Below are positions 1 to 9,283 of a DNA stretch of 32,658 nucleotides, piece by piece. The notes beneath the pieces were generated by a model. The model was given only the letters and a program-made list of their open reading frames with translations, did no database searches and had not been told where the DNA came from. The position numbers and the translations under genes are program-made. The stretch lies in the NCBI GenBank assembly GCA_017853435.1, contig JAFMJN010000006.1:1-32658 (forward strand). Reading direction: 5' to 3'. This DNA is from Planctomycetota bacterium. Its GTDB lineage: Bacteria; Planctomycetota; GCA-002687715; CAIWVZ01. Position 1 is the first letter of the stretch, and every line of letters starts with the position of its first letter.

Positions 1-1491
1 TGGCGGGCACGGCTCGACGCGGTCGACGCGGCCTCCGGACGCTTCGACGCCGCCGCGCGGCGTACAGCCGATGCCTGGCGCACCCGCTGGGATCGCAGTT
101 GGATCTTCGTCGAGCCCGCCTCGGCGACACCGGGGACGACGAGCCTGTCGGCCGCATGGGCGTTGCAGCGCTACGCCACGGCCGCCGCGACGCGCGGCGA
201 GTTCCCCATGAAGTTCAACGGATCCATCTTCACGGTCGCGCCCAAGTTCGTGAACGGCGCGACGTGGAACGAGGACTTCCGCAACTGGGGCGGTGATTTT
301 TGGTGGCAGAACACGCGCCTTCCGTACCACGGAATGTTGGAGCGCGGCGACGGTGATCTCGCCGCGTCGCTCTTCGATTTCTACACCCGGGTCGCCGAAG
401 GATGTCGCGCCCGCGCGAAGGTGTACGAGGGCGTCGACGGGATCTACTTCCCGGAAACGATGTCGACCTTCGGCACCTACGCGAACGACGATTACGGTTG
501 GGACCGCACCGGGCGGAAACCGAACGACATCGCCTGCGAATACTGGAAGTGGGCGTGGAATCAGGGTCCTGAATTGGTCGCCCTGATGCTCGATCACTAC
601 GACATGACCCGAGATGTCACGCTCCTGCGTACGAAGACGCTTCCGATGGCCGACGGGGTGCTCGCGTGGTTCGACGGTCGCTTTCCCCGGACTTCCGACG
701 GCCGTCTGAGCATCACGCCGACGCAGAGCGTCGAGACCTATTGGCGCGACGTCGTCAACGACTTGCCGTGCGTCGTCGGTTTGCACGAGATTCTCGGACG
801 CCTGCGTGCTTTGCCTCGCGACGACGTGGGTGACGTGGGAAATCGTGCGCTGTGGGATCGCCTCGCCGCTGCCTTGCCGCCCGTACCGACGCGCGCCACG
901 GAAACCGGCGAGACCGTGTTCGCGCCTGCGGCCTCGTTCTCTCCGCAGCGATTCAATTGCGAGAACCCGGAGCTTTGGGCGGTGTGGCCGTTCCGTTGGT
1001 CGGGCGTCGGTCGCGACACGCTCGACGTCGGCCGCGCGACCTACCGCACCCGCATCGAGAAGATGACCCACGGGTGGACGCAGGACGGACAGCAGGCGGC
1101 GCGACTCGGCCTCGCCGCCGAAGCCGCGGCGAATCTCGACGCCAAGTTGCGCAACACCCACAAGAACTTCCGCTTTCCGACGTTCTGGGGGCCCAACTTC
1201 GACTGGCTTCCCGACCAATGCCACGGGTCGAATTTGATGACCACGTTCCAGGAGATGCTCCTGCAGTCCGTCGGCGACACCATCGTGGTGTGTCCGGCGT
1301 TGCCCCGCGATTGGAGCGGAACCTTCCGACTGTGGGCCTCCGGAAAGACGCGCGTTACGGTGACGCTCGAGACGGGGCGCGTGACGTCGCTCGACGTTTA
1401 CCCCGAGCATCGGAAGGCGGACGTCGTCCTCGGCGAAGGTTGGCGGTTGGATGAAACTCCGCCGCCCGGCCCCCGCTTCAAGCGGCTGTGA
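1..1491 (+). CDS. DUF5703 / GH95-like glycosidase-family protein, C-terminal part (5' truncated by window edge)
   Basis: Frame 1 is open from base 1 to TGA at 1491. The protein has GVDGIYFPETMSTFGTYANDDYGWDR and YWKWAWNQGPELVALMLDHY, an alpha/alpha-toroid glycosidase-like pattern, and a C-terminal beta domain (VVCPALPRDWSGTFRLWASGKTRVTVTLETGRV). Confidence 0.75.
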   Translation, partial: WRARLDAVDAASGRFDAAARRTADAWRTRWDRSWIFVEPASATPGTTSLSAAWALQRYATAAATRGEFPMKFNGSIFTVAPKFVNGATWNEDFRNWGGDFWWQNTRLPYHGMLERGDGDLAASLFDFYTRVAEGCRARAKVYEGVDGIYFPETMSTFGTYANDDYGWDRTGRKPNDIACEYWKWAWNQGPELVALMLDHYDMTRDVTLLRTKTLPMADGVLAWFDGRFPRTSDGRLSITPTQSVETYWRDVVNDLPCVVGLHEILGRLRALPRDDVGDVGNRALWDRLAAALPPVPTRATETGETVFAPAASFSPQRFNCENPELWAVWPFRWSGVGRDTLDVGRATYRTRIEKMTHGWTQDGQQAARLGLAAEAAANLDAKLRNTHKNFRFPTFWGPNFDWLPDQCHGSNLMTTFQEMLLQSVGDTIVVCPALPRDWSGTFRLWASGKTRVTVTLETGRVTSLDVYPEHRKADVVLGEGWRLDETPPPGPRFKRL

Positions 1492-1512
1492 TCTCGCGAA
1501 AGGAAAACGGAC

Positions 1513-2055
1513 ATGGCGCGTGAAGTCGCGGTGCTCGGTGGAGGATGTTTTTGGTGCCTCGAAGCGGTGTTTCTCCGCGTGAGGGGCGTCGAATCCGTGC
1601 GATCGGGTTATTGCGGCGGAGACCCGGCGTCGGCCAATTACCGCGACGTGTGTTCGGGACGCACCCGCCATGCGGAGGTGGTCGAGATCGTCTTCGACCC
1701 GACCCTCGTGACGTTTTCGGATTTGCTCGACGTGTTCTTCGTCATCCATGATCCGACGACGCGCGACCGACAGGGCGCGGACGTCGGGCCTCAGTATCGA
1801 TCCGTCGTGTTCGCCCGCACCGCGGAACAGGCCGACGCCGCGCGTTCCGCCGTCTCCACGCGCGAATCGTCGCGGACGTTCGGGGCGCCGATCGTGACCG
1901 AGGTCGTCGATCCTCCGGGTCCGCCTTTCCACGTGGCCGAGGCCTACCATCAGGACTATTTCGCGCTGAATCCGATGCAGCCCTACTGCCGCGCCGTCGT
2001 CGATCCGAAGGTGCGAAAGTTTCTGACGACGTTCCCCGACCGCGCCGTTCGCTGA
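1513..2055 (+). CDS. msrA: Peptide-methionine (S)-S-oxide reductase MsrA
   Basis: GGCFWCLEAVF catalytic motif, GYCGG, HAEVVEIVFDP and HQDYF-type C-terminal region; Shine-Dalgarno-like AAAGGAAAA upstream of ATG. Confidence 0.95.
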   Translation: MAREVAVLGGGCFWCLEAVFLRVRGVESVRSGYCGGDPASANYRDVCSGRTRHAEVVEIVFDPTLVTFSDLLDVFFVIHDPTTRDRQGADVGPQYRSVVFARTAEQADAARSAVSTRESSRTFGAPIVTEVVDPPGPPFHVAEAYHQDYFALNPMQPYCRAVVDPKVRKFLTTFPDRAVR

Positions 2056-2243
2056 CCGACGCCGTCGCCGTGCGGTGCGGCGATCGGGCCGGTTTTTCCC
2101 AAATAAGATCGGAATTTGGGGGGCGGGACGATGTTCCTTCGAACGATTCCGTCGTCTCGGTGCCTTTTCGGTGAACGCGGTTATGATTCGCCACCCCGGT
2201 ACGGCGGCCGGAAAAGCAACAAACAACACGCCGGGATCCTCAC

Positions 2244-3116
2244 ATGCCTCCAGCTCCGAAGAAGGCCGCCTCGGCGAAGTCCGACAAGGTGGTCGATGCC
2301 ACGGTCGAAACGGTGTTCCCCGGTGTTTCCGGGATGCTCGAAGTCAAGCAGGCCCTGCTCGACCGGGTGTATTTGCCTTTGGTCAACCCCGGCCTCGCGT
2401 CGAAGTACGGTCTCTTCCCGCTGCCCGGCATGCTCCTTTGGGGGGCCACCGGAAACGGCAAGTCCGTCGTCGTGCAAGCCATGGCGGCGTCGGGAGACGT
2501 CTCCGTGTTGCGCGTGACGCCGGGCTCGCTCGCGGAAACCTCGACCGACGAGACGCAGGAGCGTGTGGCGACGGCGCTTTCGAAGGCGAAGGCCGATGCT
2601 CCGCTCATCCTTTTCCTCGACGGCTGCGATCGGTTCCTCATGCGGACCGAACGCGTCTTGGAAATGCTCGACGGCATCGAACGCAGTGAACACGTCGCCG
2701 TCGTCGCGACGGCGTTCCGTCCGGATCGCGTCGACTTCGAGGTCCGCAAGGTGCTCAACTTCGTGAACGATCTCGAAGTGCGTGCCCCGGCCGAATCCGA
2801 CCGTCTCGATCTCGCCCAGCACCAGTTCGAAGTGCTCGACCGTCCGCGCGCCGATCAACTGGATCTGCCGGGATTCGTGCGCGAAACGGCGGGCGCGTCG
2901 CGTGCCGAGATCATCCAAATGTGCGGCGACGCCGCGCGCTATGCGTTCCTCCGTCGCGTGCGCGGTGGCGAAAACGTGGCCATCACCACCAGCGATTTGG
3001 TCGACGCCGTCAACCAATGGCGCAGCCGTCGCCCGGCGCCGCCGATGAACCGCGAAGCGCCGATGCACGACGGCCCGCCGTCGCCGCCTCCCTTCCGGCA
3101 TCATCGCCGCGGCTGA
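2244..3116 (+). CDS. AAA-family (FtsH/ARC-like) ATPase domain protein, probably catalytically degenerate
   Basis: Walker A GATGNGKS is intact. The Walker B position reads LILFLDGCD and the sensor-1 region reads VVATAFRPDRVD, with an AAA lid-like C-terminus. Confidence 0.8.
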   Translation: MPPAPKKAASAKSDKVVDATVETVFPGVSGMLEVKQALLDRVYLPLVNPGLASKYGLFPLPGMLLWGATGNGKSVVVQAMAASGDVSVLRVTPGSLAETSTDETQERVATALSKAKADAPLILFLDGCDRFLMRTERVLEMLDGIERSEHVAVVATAFRPDRVDFEVRKVLNFVNDLEVRAPAESDRLDLAQHQFEVLDRPRADQLDLPGFVRETAGASRAEIIQMCGDAARYAFLRRVRGGENVAITTSDLVDAVNQWRSRRPAPPMNREAPMHDGPPSPPPFRHHRRG

Positions 3117-3137
3117 TTCGAGGTCGCCATTCCATGA

Positions 3138-3174
3138 AAAAACCCGCCGCTTCCAACGAAGCGCGCGGGTTTCT
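3138..3174. terminator. Bidirectional intrinsic terminator between convergent genes
   Basis: AAACCCGC-CGCTTC-caac-GAAGCG-c-GCGGGTTT stem-loop, with A-tract on the left and T-rich tract (ttcttcttt) on the right, between convergent stops at 3116 and 3195. Confidence 0.85.
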
Positions 3175-3194
3175 TCTTTGTTTCGGGTTGGCCG

Positions 3195-4406
3195 TCAGTC
3201 CGGAAGGCGGCGCAGCAGGATCAGGTGTTCGCGGCGGGGGAGGCCGTGGAACAGGTCGATCAAGTACGGGTCGGCGGGCGGGCGATCCTGCGACGCCATC
3301 GCGACGCGGGTGAGCGGCGTCGACTTGATCGCGTTCAAGATTCCCGAGAGCGCATTTTCCGGAGCCCCGCCGACGACGCCGTCGCCGACGATGACGAAGG
3401 CGAATGCGCCCGGCTTCAGAACGCGGGCCATGGCCTTCAGATAGGCGATGCGGTCGCGTTCCCAGTCCATCGGCATCGGACCGCTGCCGTCTCCGCGCGC
3501 GCCCATCTGTTTGCGTTCGAAGTCTTCACGGTGGAGGCGCAGCATGACGAAGCGCGCGGCGTGGGCCTCGGCGTAGTCGTAGACACCCGCGTAGGGCGGC
3601 GACGTCACGATGGCGTCCACGGAGGCGTCTTCGATGCGGTCGAGCAAGCGGGCATCGCCGGTTTCGATCCGTGCCGGAGGGGTCCCTTCCGGAACGACGT
3701 CCGCGAGTTCCGCCAATCCGCGCGCGAGTTCGGCCGCCTTGTCGCCGAACCACTTCGACGGGAACCCGCGAGCCACGTGGCGATCGCTGGGCTCTTCACC
3801 CTCTTCCGGCTTGCGTTCGACCACCTTCGACAGGATGGCGCTGAACGTCATGCGCAGCGGAAGCGAGATGGGATCTTCGTCGGGGATGCGGCCGATTTCG
3901 GCGCGCAGCCCGAAAAGTTCGAGCGCGATGTGCGGCGGGAAAAACTCGAGAGCTTCACGCGACCACATCGGCATCGGGGGCTTCACGCGTTCGATGGCGC
4001 GTTCGGCCGACACCGCCGCGATGGCGGCGGCCGTTTCGACGAGGCGCGTGCGCGTCGCTTCGTCGGTGATCATCGTGCGGACGCGCGCGATGCGACGGGC
4101 GAGGGGGGAAAGATCGCGCCCGACGGCGGCGCATCCGCGACGCATCGCTTCAACGACCACGGTGCCGCCACCCGCGAAGGGGTCGAGCACCAACTGCCCC
4201 GGCTTCGCGAGTTTCTCCACCGCGCGGCGCGCGACGAACGGAGGCATGCGCCCCGCGTAGGCGTGAAAGCCGTGAGTCAGCGACCGATCGAGGGATCCGT
4301 CGTCGTCTTCGAAAAGCGAAACGAGCCACCCCGCGGCCGCGTCGTCGCCTTCGCGGTGCACACGTCCGTGCCAAGTGGAAAACGCCTGCTTGCGTCGGTC
4401 GTTCAT
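3195..4406 (-). CDS. SAM-dependent DNA/RNA methyltransferase (N6A/N4C type, TSPPY motif)
   Basis: Starts MNDRRKQAFSTWHGRVHREG. Motif I LDPFAGGGTVVVEAMRRG, motif IV IVTSPPYAGVYDYAE, then VLKPGAFAFVIVGDG. ATG overlaps the upstream stop (ATGA). Confidence 0.85.
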   Translation of the reverse strand: MNDRRKQAFSTWHGRVHREGDDAAAGWLVSLFEDDDGSLDRSLTHGFHAYAGRMPPFVARRAVEKLAKPGQLVLDPFAGGGTVVVEAMRRGCAAVGRDLSPLARRIARVRTMITDEATRTRLVETAAAIAAVSAERAIERVKPPMPMWSREALEFFPPHIALELFGLRAEIGRIPDEDPISLPLRMTFSAILSKVVERKPEEGEEPSDRHVARGFPSKWFGDKAAELARGLAELADVVPEGTPPARIETGDARLLDRIEDASVDAIVTSPPYAGVYDYAEAHAARFVMLRLHREDFERKQMGARGDGSGPMPMDWERDRIAYLKAMARVLKPGAFAFVIVGDGVVGGAPENALSGILNAIKSTPLTRVAMASQDRPPADPYLIDLFHGLPRREHLILLRRLPD

Positions 4407-5650
4407 GAAGGCTCGCGAGAGTCGCCGGCGTCGATGCCGGGCAAGGTATCCGTGCCGTCGTCGAACGCGTCGCTGCTCTTGCGGCGCCAGCGGCTGCGCT
4501 TCAGGGTTTCGAGGGGCGGCGGATCCTTGGTGATCGCCAAGATGTCCTCGGCGTAACGGGCGATGCGGTCGTCTCCGAGCCACGGGATTTCCCGAAGCCC
4601 TTCGGTATCGACGGGACGCGCCGCCGCGATGCGATCGATCGCGTGATTCGGAAGGATGGCGAGCGGTGTCCGGCGATCGGTTTCCGAGCGTTGGCGGCGC
4701 CAAGCGCGGAGCGCTTCGCCGATGGCGACTTGCCAGTCGGGGAGACGCGGGCCGAGCGGAAGACGCAGCGGAACCATGTGAGCGTTCTTTTCGCCCGTGC
4801 GGATCGCCTGAATGAGGCGCGCTCCGATGCGATCGAAGACGTGCGCGGGCACGTTCGCCGTGCGATGGATGATCGCCGGGTCGATGGGGCGCTGATGGGA
4901 CAGCGCGATCAGGGCGTCGTTGCCGAGGACCTTGAACGGCGGGCGGTCCGATTCCGAGGCGAGGGATTCGCGGAGGTGCCACACTTCGCGAAGGACCGAC
5001 AAGCCGACTTGATCGAGGTCGCGCGCACCCTTTACGCGGCGGAACCCCTCGGGGTCGAGGGATTCTTCGACCATCGGCACCTGCGCCATGCGGTCGAATT
5101 CGATCCGGGCGACTTCATGCAGGGCTTCCGCCTGAAGATCGCGCTCGATGCGGCGGCGAAGTTCGGAGAGGTACCGCACGTCGCTCGACAGATAGTCGAG
5201 ATGTTCGCGATAGAGAGGACGCTTGCCCCAGTCGAAGCGCTGGTACGTCTTGTCCAACGTGACGCCGAAGTTGTCCGACACGAGGGCCGCGAGCCCGAGA
5301 GCCTCGCGTCCGAGGAATTGCGACGCCACCATCGTGTCGAAGATGTTGGCGAACCGGAATCCCGCCTTGCGCTTGAGGATCATCAAGTCGAAGTCGGCGC
5401 CGTGGAAGACCTTCGTCACGGACGGGTCTTCCATGAACGACGCGATGGGGGCGAGTTCGGGAACCGCGAGGGCGTCGACGAGGAAGATCCGACCGCCCGC
5501 TTCGATCTGCAGGAAGCAGAGGCGCGCGCGGTAGCGGTACATGCTGTCCGCTTCCGTGTCGAGGCAGATCTCCGAAACGCCGGACAGAACGTCCGCCAGT
5601 TTCTTGACCGCGGCGGCATTGTCGATCCAGACGATATCGGACGAAGACAT
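4403..5650 (-). CDS. rnd: Ribonuclease D-like 3'-5' exonuclease with HRDC domain(s)
   Basis: ICLDTEADSMYRYRARLCFLQI (Exo I), FHGADFDLMIL (Exo II), YLSSDVRYL (Exo III), HRDC-like C-terminus (ESDRPPFKVLGNDALIALSHQRP). Confidence 0.9.
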   Translation of the reverse strand: MSSSDIVWIDNAAAVKKLADVLSGVSEICLDTEADSMYRYRARLCFLQIEAGGRIFLVDALAVPELAPIASFMEDPSVTKVFHGADFDLMILKRKAGFRFANIFDTMVASQFLGREALGLAALVSDNFGVTLDKTYQRFDWGKRPLYREHLDYLSSDVRYLSELRRRIERDLQAEALHEVARIEFDRMAQVPMVEESLDPEGFRRVKGARDLDQVGLSVLREVWHLRESLASESDRPPFKVLGNDALIALSHQRPIDPAIIHRTANVPAHVFDRIGARLIQAIRTGEKNAHMVPLRLPLGPRLPDWQVAIGEALRAWRRQRSETDRRTPLAILPNHAIDRIAAARPVDTEGLREIPWLGDDRIARYAEDILAITKDPPPLETLKRSRWRRKSSDAFDDGTDTLPGIDAGDSREPS

Positions 5651-5796
5651 AGGGGAGGGAAGGTAGGGGTTTCGGCCCCTCCCCGCAAGCCGACCCCGCC
5701 CACCGGGCCGACCGATGGTGCGGCCCGCCGCGATCCCAAAGCGCATGGGTGAAAGCGCTTCGGGCTCGGTGGGTATTCGCGGGGAATCCCGTCCTC

Positions 5797-5834
5797 GGGG
5801 ATCGGAAGCCGCGAAGCCGCGTCTCCCGATCCCG
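5797..5834 (-). terminator. Possible hairpin/terminator downstream of the Hsp20 gene
   Basis: GGGATCGG (5798-5805) and CCGATCCC (5826-5833) are perfect inverted arms, but there is no strong T-tract. Confidence 0.35.
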
Positions 5835-5844
5835 TCGATGCGGA

Positions 5845-6270
5845 TCAATTGATGGCGATCTTGCGGGACTTGCTCTGCGCCGATTTCGGCAGCGTCACGG
5901 TGAGGACGCCGTCTTTCATCTCCGCGCCGACCTTCGACGTATCGACGTCGCTCGGGAAGCGCAGCGACCGCGCGAACGACCCGTGACTGCGTTCGATGAC
6001 GTGCCAGCGACCGTCCTTCGTCGATTCCTCCCGCTTGCGTTCACCGGAGACGGTAAGCACGCCTTCGGCGAAGGCGACGTTGACTTCGTCTTTGGCGACG
6101 CCGGGGAGATCGAGCATGACCTTGTAGCCGTCGTTCGACTCGATCACGTTCATGTTCGGCGCGAAGGCCGGTGCCGTGATGCGGTTCGTCGTCGGAAGCC
6201 AGTCCTCGAAGAAGGTCCGAAAGGGGTCGGTGGCGTTGGCGAGTTGGGTCTGAAGTTGGGATGGAGTCAT
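5845..6270 (-). CDS. Hsp20/alpha-crystallin family small heat-shock protein
   Basis: NVIESNDGYKVMLDLPGVAKDEVNVAFAEGVLTVSGERK...SFARSLRFPSDVD...AEMKDGVLTVTLPK. An in-frame upstream ATG (MLKKFLGKAVAETRG...) is an alternative start. Confidence 0.93.
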   Translation of the reverse strand: MTPSQLQTQLANATDPFRTFFEDWLPTTNRITAPAFAPNMNVIESNDGYKVMLDLPGVAKDEVNVAFAEGVLTVSGERKREESTKDGRWHVIERSHGSFARSLRFPSDVDTSKVGAEMKDGVLTVTLPKSAQSKSRKIAIN

Positions 6271-6470
6271 GGTGGTTTCTCGTTGGCATCGTCCGCGTGT
6301 TTCGGCGACGGCCTTGCCGAGGAACTTCTTCAGCATGGTGCGTGCCGCCGCCTTCGAACCACGATGAAACGGCCTATGCGGCGTTTGTGCGAGCGCGTTC
6401 GGACGAAATGGCGTCAGGAGGCGGTCAAAGCGGCACACGCCGTGCGGAAGCGTCCGCGTCGCGAAGACTC

Positions 6471-6830
6471 TCAGGGGGATCGGCGTGGAAAAACCCGCAT
6501 CACATCGTCGATTTCGGAAACGACGGTGCGCCGGTCGGTTCCTTCGGGCGGGTGCGCCGCGTGCATGACGAGTGGGCGCAACGTTCCGCGTGCGATGGGA
6601 TAGGCGTCGAACTCGGAGCGGGCGAGCAGAGCGACCAGATCACGTGCGAGGGCTTCCGTTTCGGGCTCGTAGGGAGGAAGTGCCGCGAGTCTGGCGACAC
6701 CCGCACGGAAGGCCGAGATCGGATCCTTCGCGTCGCGCGCGATCGCGTTGGTGAAACCTTCGGCGGGGGCGTCCGTCTGGGCGCACGCGAACAGAAGCAC
6801 GACGCACGTCGATGCGATGCGTGGGTTCAT
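6471..6830 (-). CDS. Small putative lipoprotein/secreted protein of unknown function
   Basis: N-terminus MNPRIASTCVVLLFACAQTD has a lipobox-like LFAC. Start overlaps the stop of the upstream vWA gene (ATGA). Confidence 0.65.
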   Translation of the reverse strand: MNPRIASTCVVLLFACAQTDAPAEGFTNAIARDAKDPISAFRAGVARLAALPPYEPETEALARDLVALLARSEFDAYPIARGTLRPLVMHAAHPPEGTDRRTVVSEIDDVMRVFPRRSP

Positions 6831-9139
6831 CGTGCGACGTAGGTGCCGCCGGTCAGTCGCGCGAGCCGCTTCATGAACTCCGCATCGTGATCCTTGCCGA
6901 CACCGACGCAGTGGATTTTCACCTTCTTGAGGTCGTTCATCCGCTGCATCTCCGACACGATCTGCCGAGGTTCGACGAGGCGACCACGATTCGGCTGTCC
7001 GTCCGACATGAGGAAAATGGTGTCGAGCGTCACCGTGTAGCGTTTGTCGAACGTCCCGCGGCCCGCCATCTCGAAGGCCTTTTCGAGCGGGTCGAAGATG
7101 TTCGTCGGTCCCGTCGCCTTGATGCCTTCGATGAACTTCACGGCATCGGCACGATTCTCCTTCGCGTTCGCCATCTTCGGCTTCCACACGGTGAAGTCGT
7201 GGTTGAAGAAGATCATGCCGAACATCGCGTCGTCGGGAAGCGAGCGGAGGGAAGCGATCATCTCGCGTTTCGCGATGTTGAGACGCGACTGCGCTCCGGT
7301 GGCCGCGTCGGCCTCGTTCATGCTCCCCGAGATGTCGAGGATGTACATGATGCGCTTCGAGCGGGTTTCGATGCCGTAGAAGGTGGTGCCGCTGCCCTTC
7401 TTCGCGCCGTCTTCACCCTTCGCGGTCTCGTCGTCCTTCTTCTTCTCGATGAGGGTCGGAAGTTTGCGGCCCGTTTCGAGCCACCAAGCATTCCACGCGT
7501 CACGTGTCGTGCCGATGTCTTTCCCGGCGAGATCCTTGAGCGCGGCGACGGCGGCCGTGCCGACCTTGCCCTTTTCGTCGACTACCGACACGAGCGATGG
7601 AACGCCGTCCTTGCGGCGGAGGCGGCCGAGCGCCGTGCATGCGGCGGCACGGACGTCCGAAGACGCTTTCACTTGGACTTCGGCGATGATCGCCTGGAGA
7701 GGAAGGACCGCCGAATCGTCGTCCTGATGACCGAGGGACTCGACGGCGGCGAGGCGTCGGGCCTCCTCGTCCTTTTCCTGAGGTCCGAAGGGCGCTTCGA
7801 GGGCGAGGCGGTTGAGCGCGGAACGCACCGCTTCATGCTTCACGGGACCCGCCGCTTTGGTGTAGCGAATCGCCCGCGGGAAGTCCTTCGTCGCGTTCGC
7901 GCGTGCGAGCGGTTCCGCGATGAGACGCGCCGCAGCGCGTTCGGCGATGAGTTTCGGTCGGGAAGAGATCGCCTTTCCGACGGCCGCGCGCCGCGCTTCC
8001 GCGAAGTCCGCGTCGTCGACGGCGACTCCCGCGGCGCCGCCCGCGGCTTTCGCGACTTCCGGGGGCGGACCTTTCAGTCGGCGCCGCCCGTCGACCGCGG
8101 GGACCATGCCGTCGACGGCGAGCAGCCGACGGACTCCCGCGAGCAGACCTTTGTCACCGACGGACGTGATCGCGGTCCCGCGCGTCAGCGGGTCGCTCGC
8201 ATCGATGTCCGCCACGATCTTCTTCAGATTCGCCGCTTCACGACCGACGAAGTCCTTCCAAAGGGTCGCGTTGTCGAAGAAGGTGATTCCGGTCAGGTCT
8301 TCGAGCGCCTCGACGATTTCGTCGAGGACGCGACCTTCTTTACCGGGTAGCGCGTCTGCGAGAGGCGCGAGGGCGTCGAGCGAACCGATATCGGCGAGTG
8401 CGCGGGCCGCGCTGACCTGAACGCTCCACGTTTCGTCGTTCAACGCCTTGCCGAGAACTGACATCGCGGAGGCGTCGCCGAGGCGACCGAGTCCGTCGCA
8501 TGCGGCGGCGCGCACCGCGGGTTCCTGCGAGCGCACGACGAGTTCGAGAAGCGAGGCCCGCGCTTCGGCCGTGGGCGTCGCACCGAGGACTTTCACGAAC
8601 AGGACTTTGTCGTCGACTTTGGATTGCCGTTCGACGGCGTCGGCGATGTCGATGATGGATTTCGCTCGGAGCAATCCGTCGAGACCGGCGAGCAGGCGCC
8701 CCGCGCCGTCGAGACAGAGGGCGGTCACGGTTTCCGCGTCGACGAGCTCGGCGTCGAGCTGAGCCATCTTCGCTTCGAGTTCCTTCGCCTTCTTTTCGAT
8801 GGGTGCAGCGGTGCCGACGGTGACGGCTCGTCCCTTCGACAGCTGATCGTCGATCTGTTTCCAAAGCTCTTTGACTTGTTTCCCGAGGGAAGCGATCTCG
8901 GAGCGATTCTTGTCGATCTTCGCGTCGGCCGTGCGGATGGCGGCGAGGAACTCCGGGACGAGCGTCGGATCCTTCGTGGCGACCGCCGCTTCGACCGTCG
9001 CCGTGCGCGCCTCGGTGCCCTTCTCGCGGGCGATGTCGCGGACCTTGCCCTTCAGGGCGGCCACGTCCGCTCCTTGGGCGCCGAGGTCGGCGAGGAAGAG
9101 GAGCAGCACGGCCAAGAGTCGGAGCGTGGAGAGCTTCAT
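6827..9139 (-). CDS. Secreted HEAT-repeat protein with C-terminal von Willebrand factor A domain
   Basis: Signal peptide MKLSTLRLLAVLLLFLADLGAQG. HEAT-like repeats (VRAAACDGLGRLGDASAMSVLGKALND, VRAAACTALGRLRRKDGVPSLVSVV). MIDAS motif IMYILDISGSMNE. Confidence 0.85.
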   Translation of the reverse strand: MKLSTLRLLAVLLLFLADLGAQGADVAALKGKVRDIAREKGTEARTATVEAAVATKDPTLVPEFLAAIRTADAKIDKNRSEIASLGKQVKELWKQIDDQLSKGRAVTVGTAAPIEKKAKELEAKMAQLDAELVDAETVTALCLDGAGRLLAGLDGLLRAKSIIDIADAVERQSKVDDKVLFVKVLGATPTAEARASLLELVVRSQEPAVRAAACDGLGRLGDASAMSVLGKALNDETWSVQVSAARALADIGSLDALAPLADALPGKEGRVLDEIVEALEDLTGITFFDNATLWKDFVGREAANLKKIVADIDASDPLTRGTAITSVGDKGLLAGVRRLLAVDGMVPAVDGRRRLKGPPPEVAKAAGGAAGVAVDDADFAEARRAAVGKAISSRPKLIAERAAARLIAEPLARANATKDFPRAIRYTKAAGPVKHEAVRSALNRLALEAPFGPQEKDEEARRLAAVESLGHQDDDSAVLPLQAIIAEVQVKASSDVRAAACTALGRLRRKDGVPSLVSVVDEKGKVGTAAVAALKDLAGKDIGTTRDAWNAWWLETGRKLPTLIEKKKDDETAKGEDGAKKGSGTTFYGIETRSKRIMYILDISGSMNEADAATGAQSRLNIAKREMIASLRSLPDDAMFGMIFFNHDFTVWKPKMANAKENRADAVKFIEGIKATGPTNIFDPLEKAFEMAGRGTFDKRYTVTLDTIFLMSDGQPNRGRLVEPRQIVSEMQRMNDLKKVKIHCVGVGKDHDAEFMKRLARLTGGTYVAR

Positions 9140-9283
9140 GTCGTGAAATTCCGGGCGCACCCGGCCGACGCCACTTTACACCCCGGGGCCGTACGGAAGG
9201 CGGTTCAGCGGCCTCCCACCGCGACGAACGATTCGAACGTCGTGGGTGCCGCGCTCCCGCGGCGCCGGGCCTATCATGAGCCC

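Noticed and set aside
6812-8350. 512-aa plus-strand ORF
   Set aside because: Antisense to the HEAT/vWA gene; no motif.
8624-9283. Upstream extension of the M1 peptidase ORF
   Set aside because: Antisense to the HEAT/vWA gene. The lipoprotein signal peptide begins at 9284, so the true start is there.
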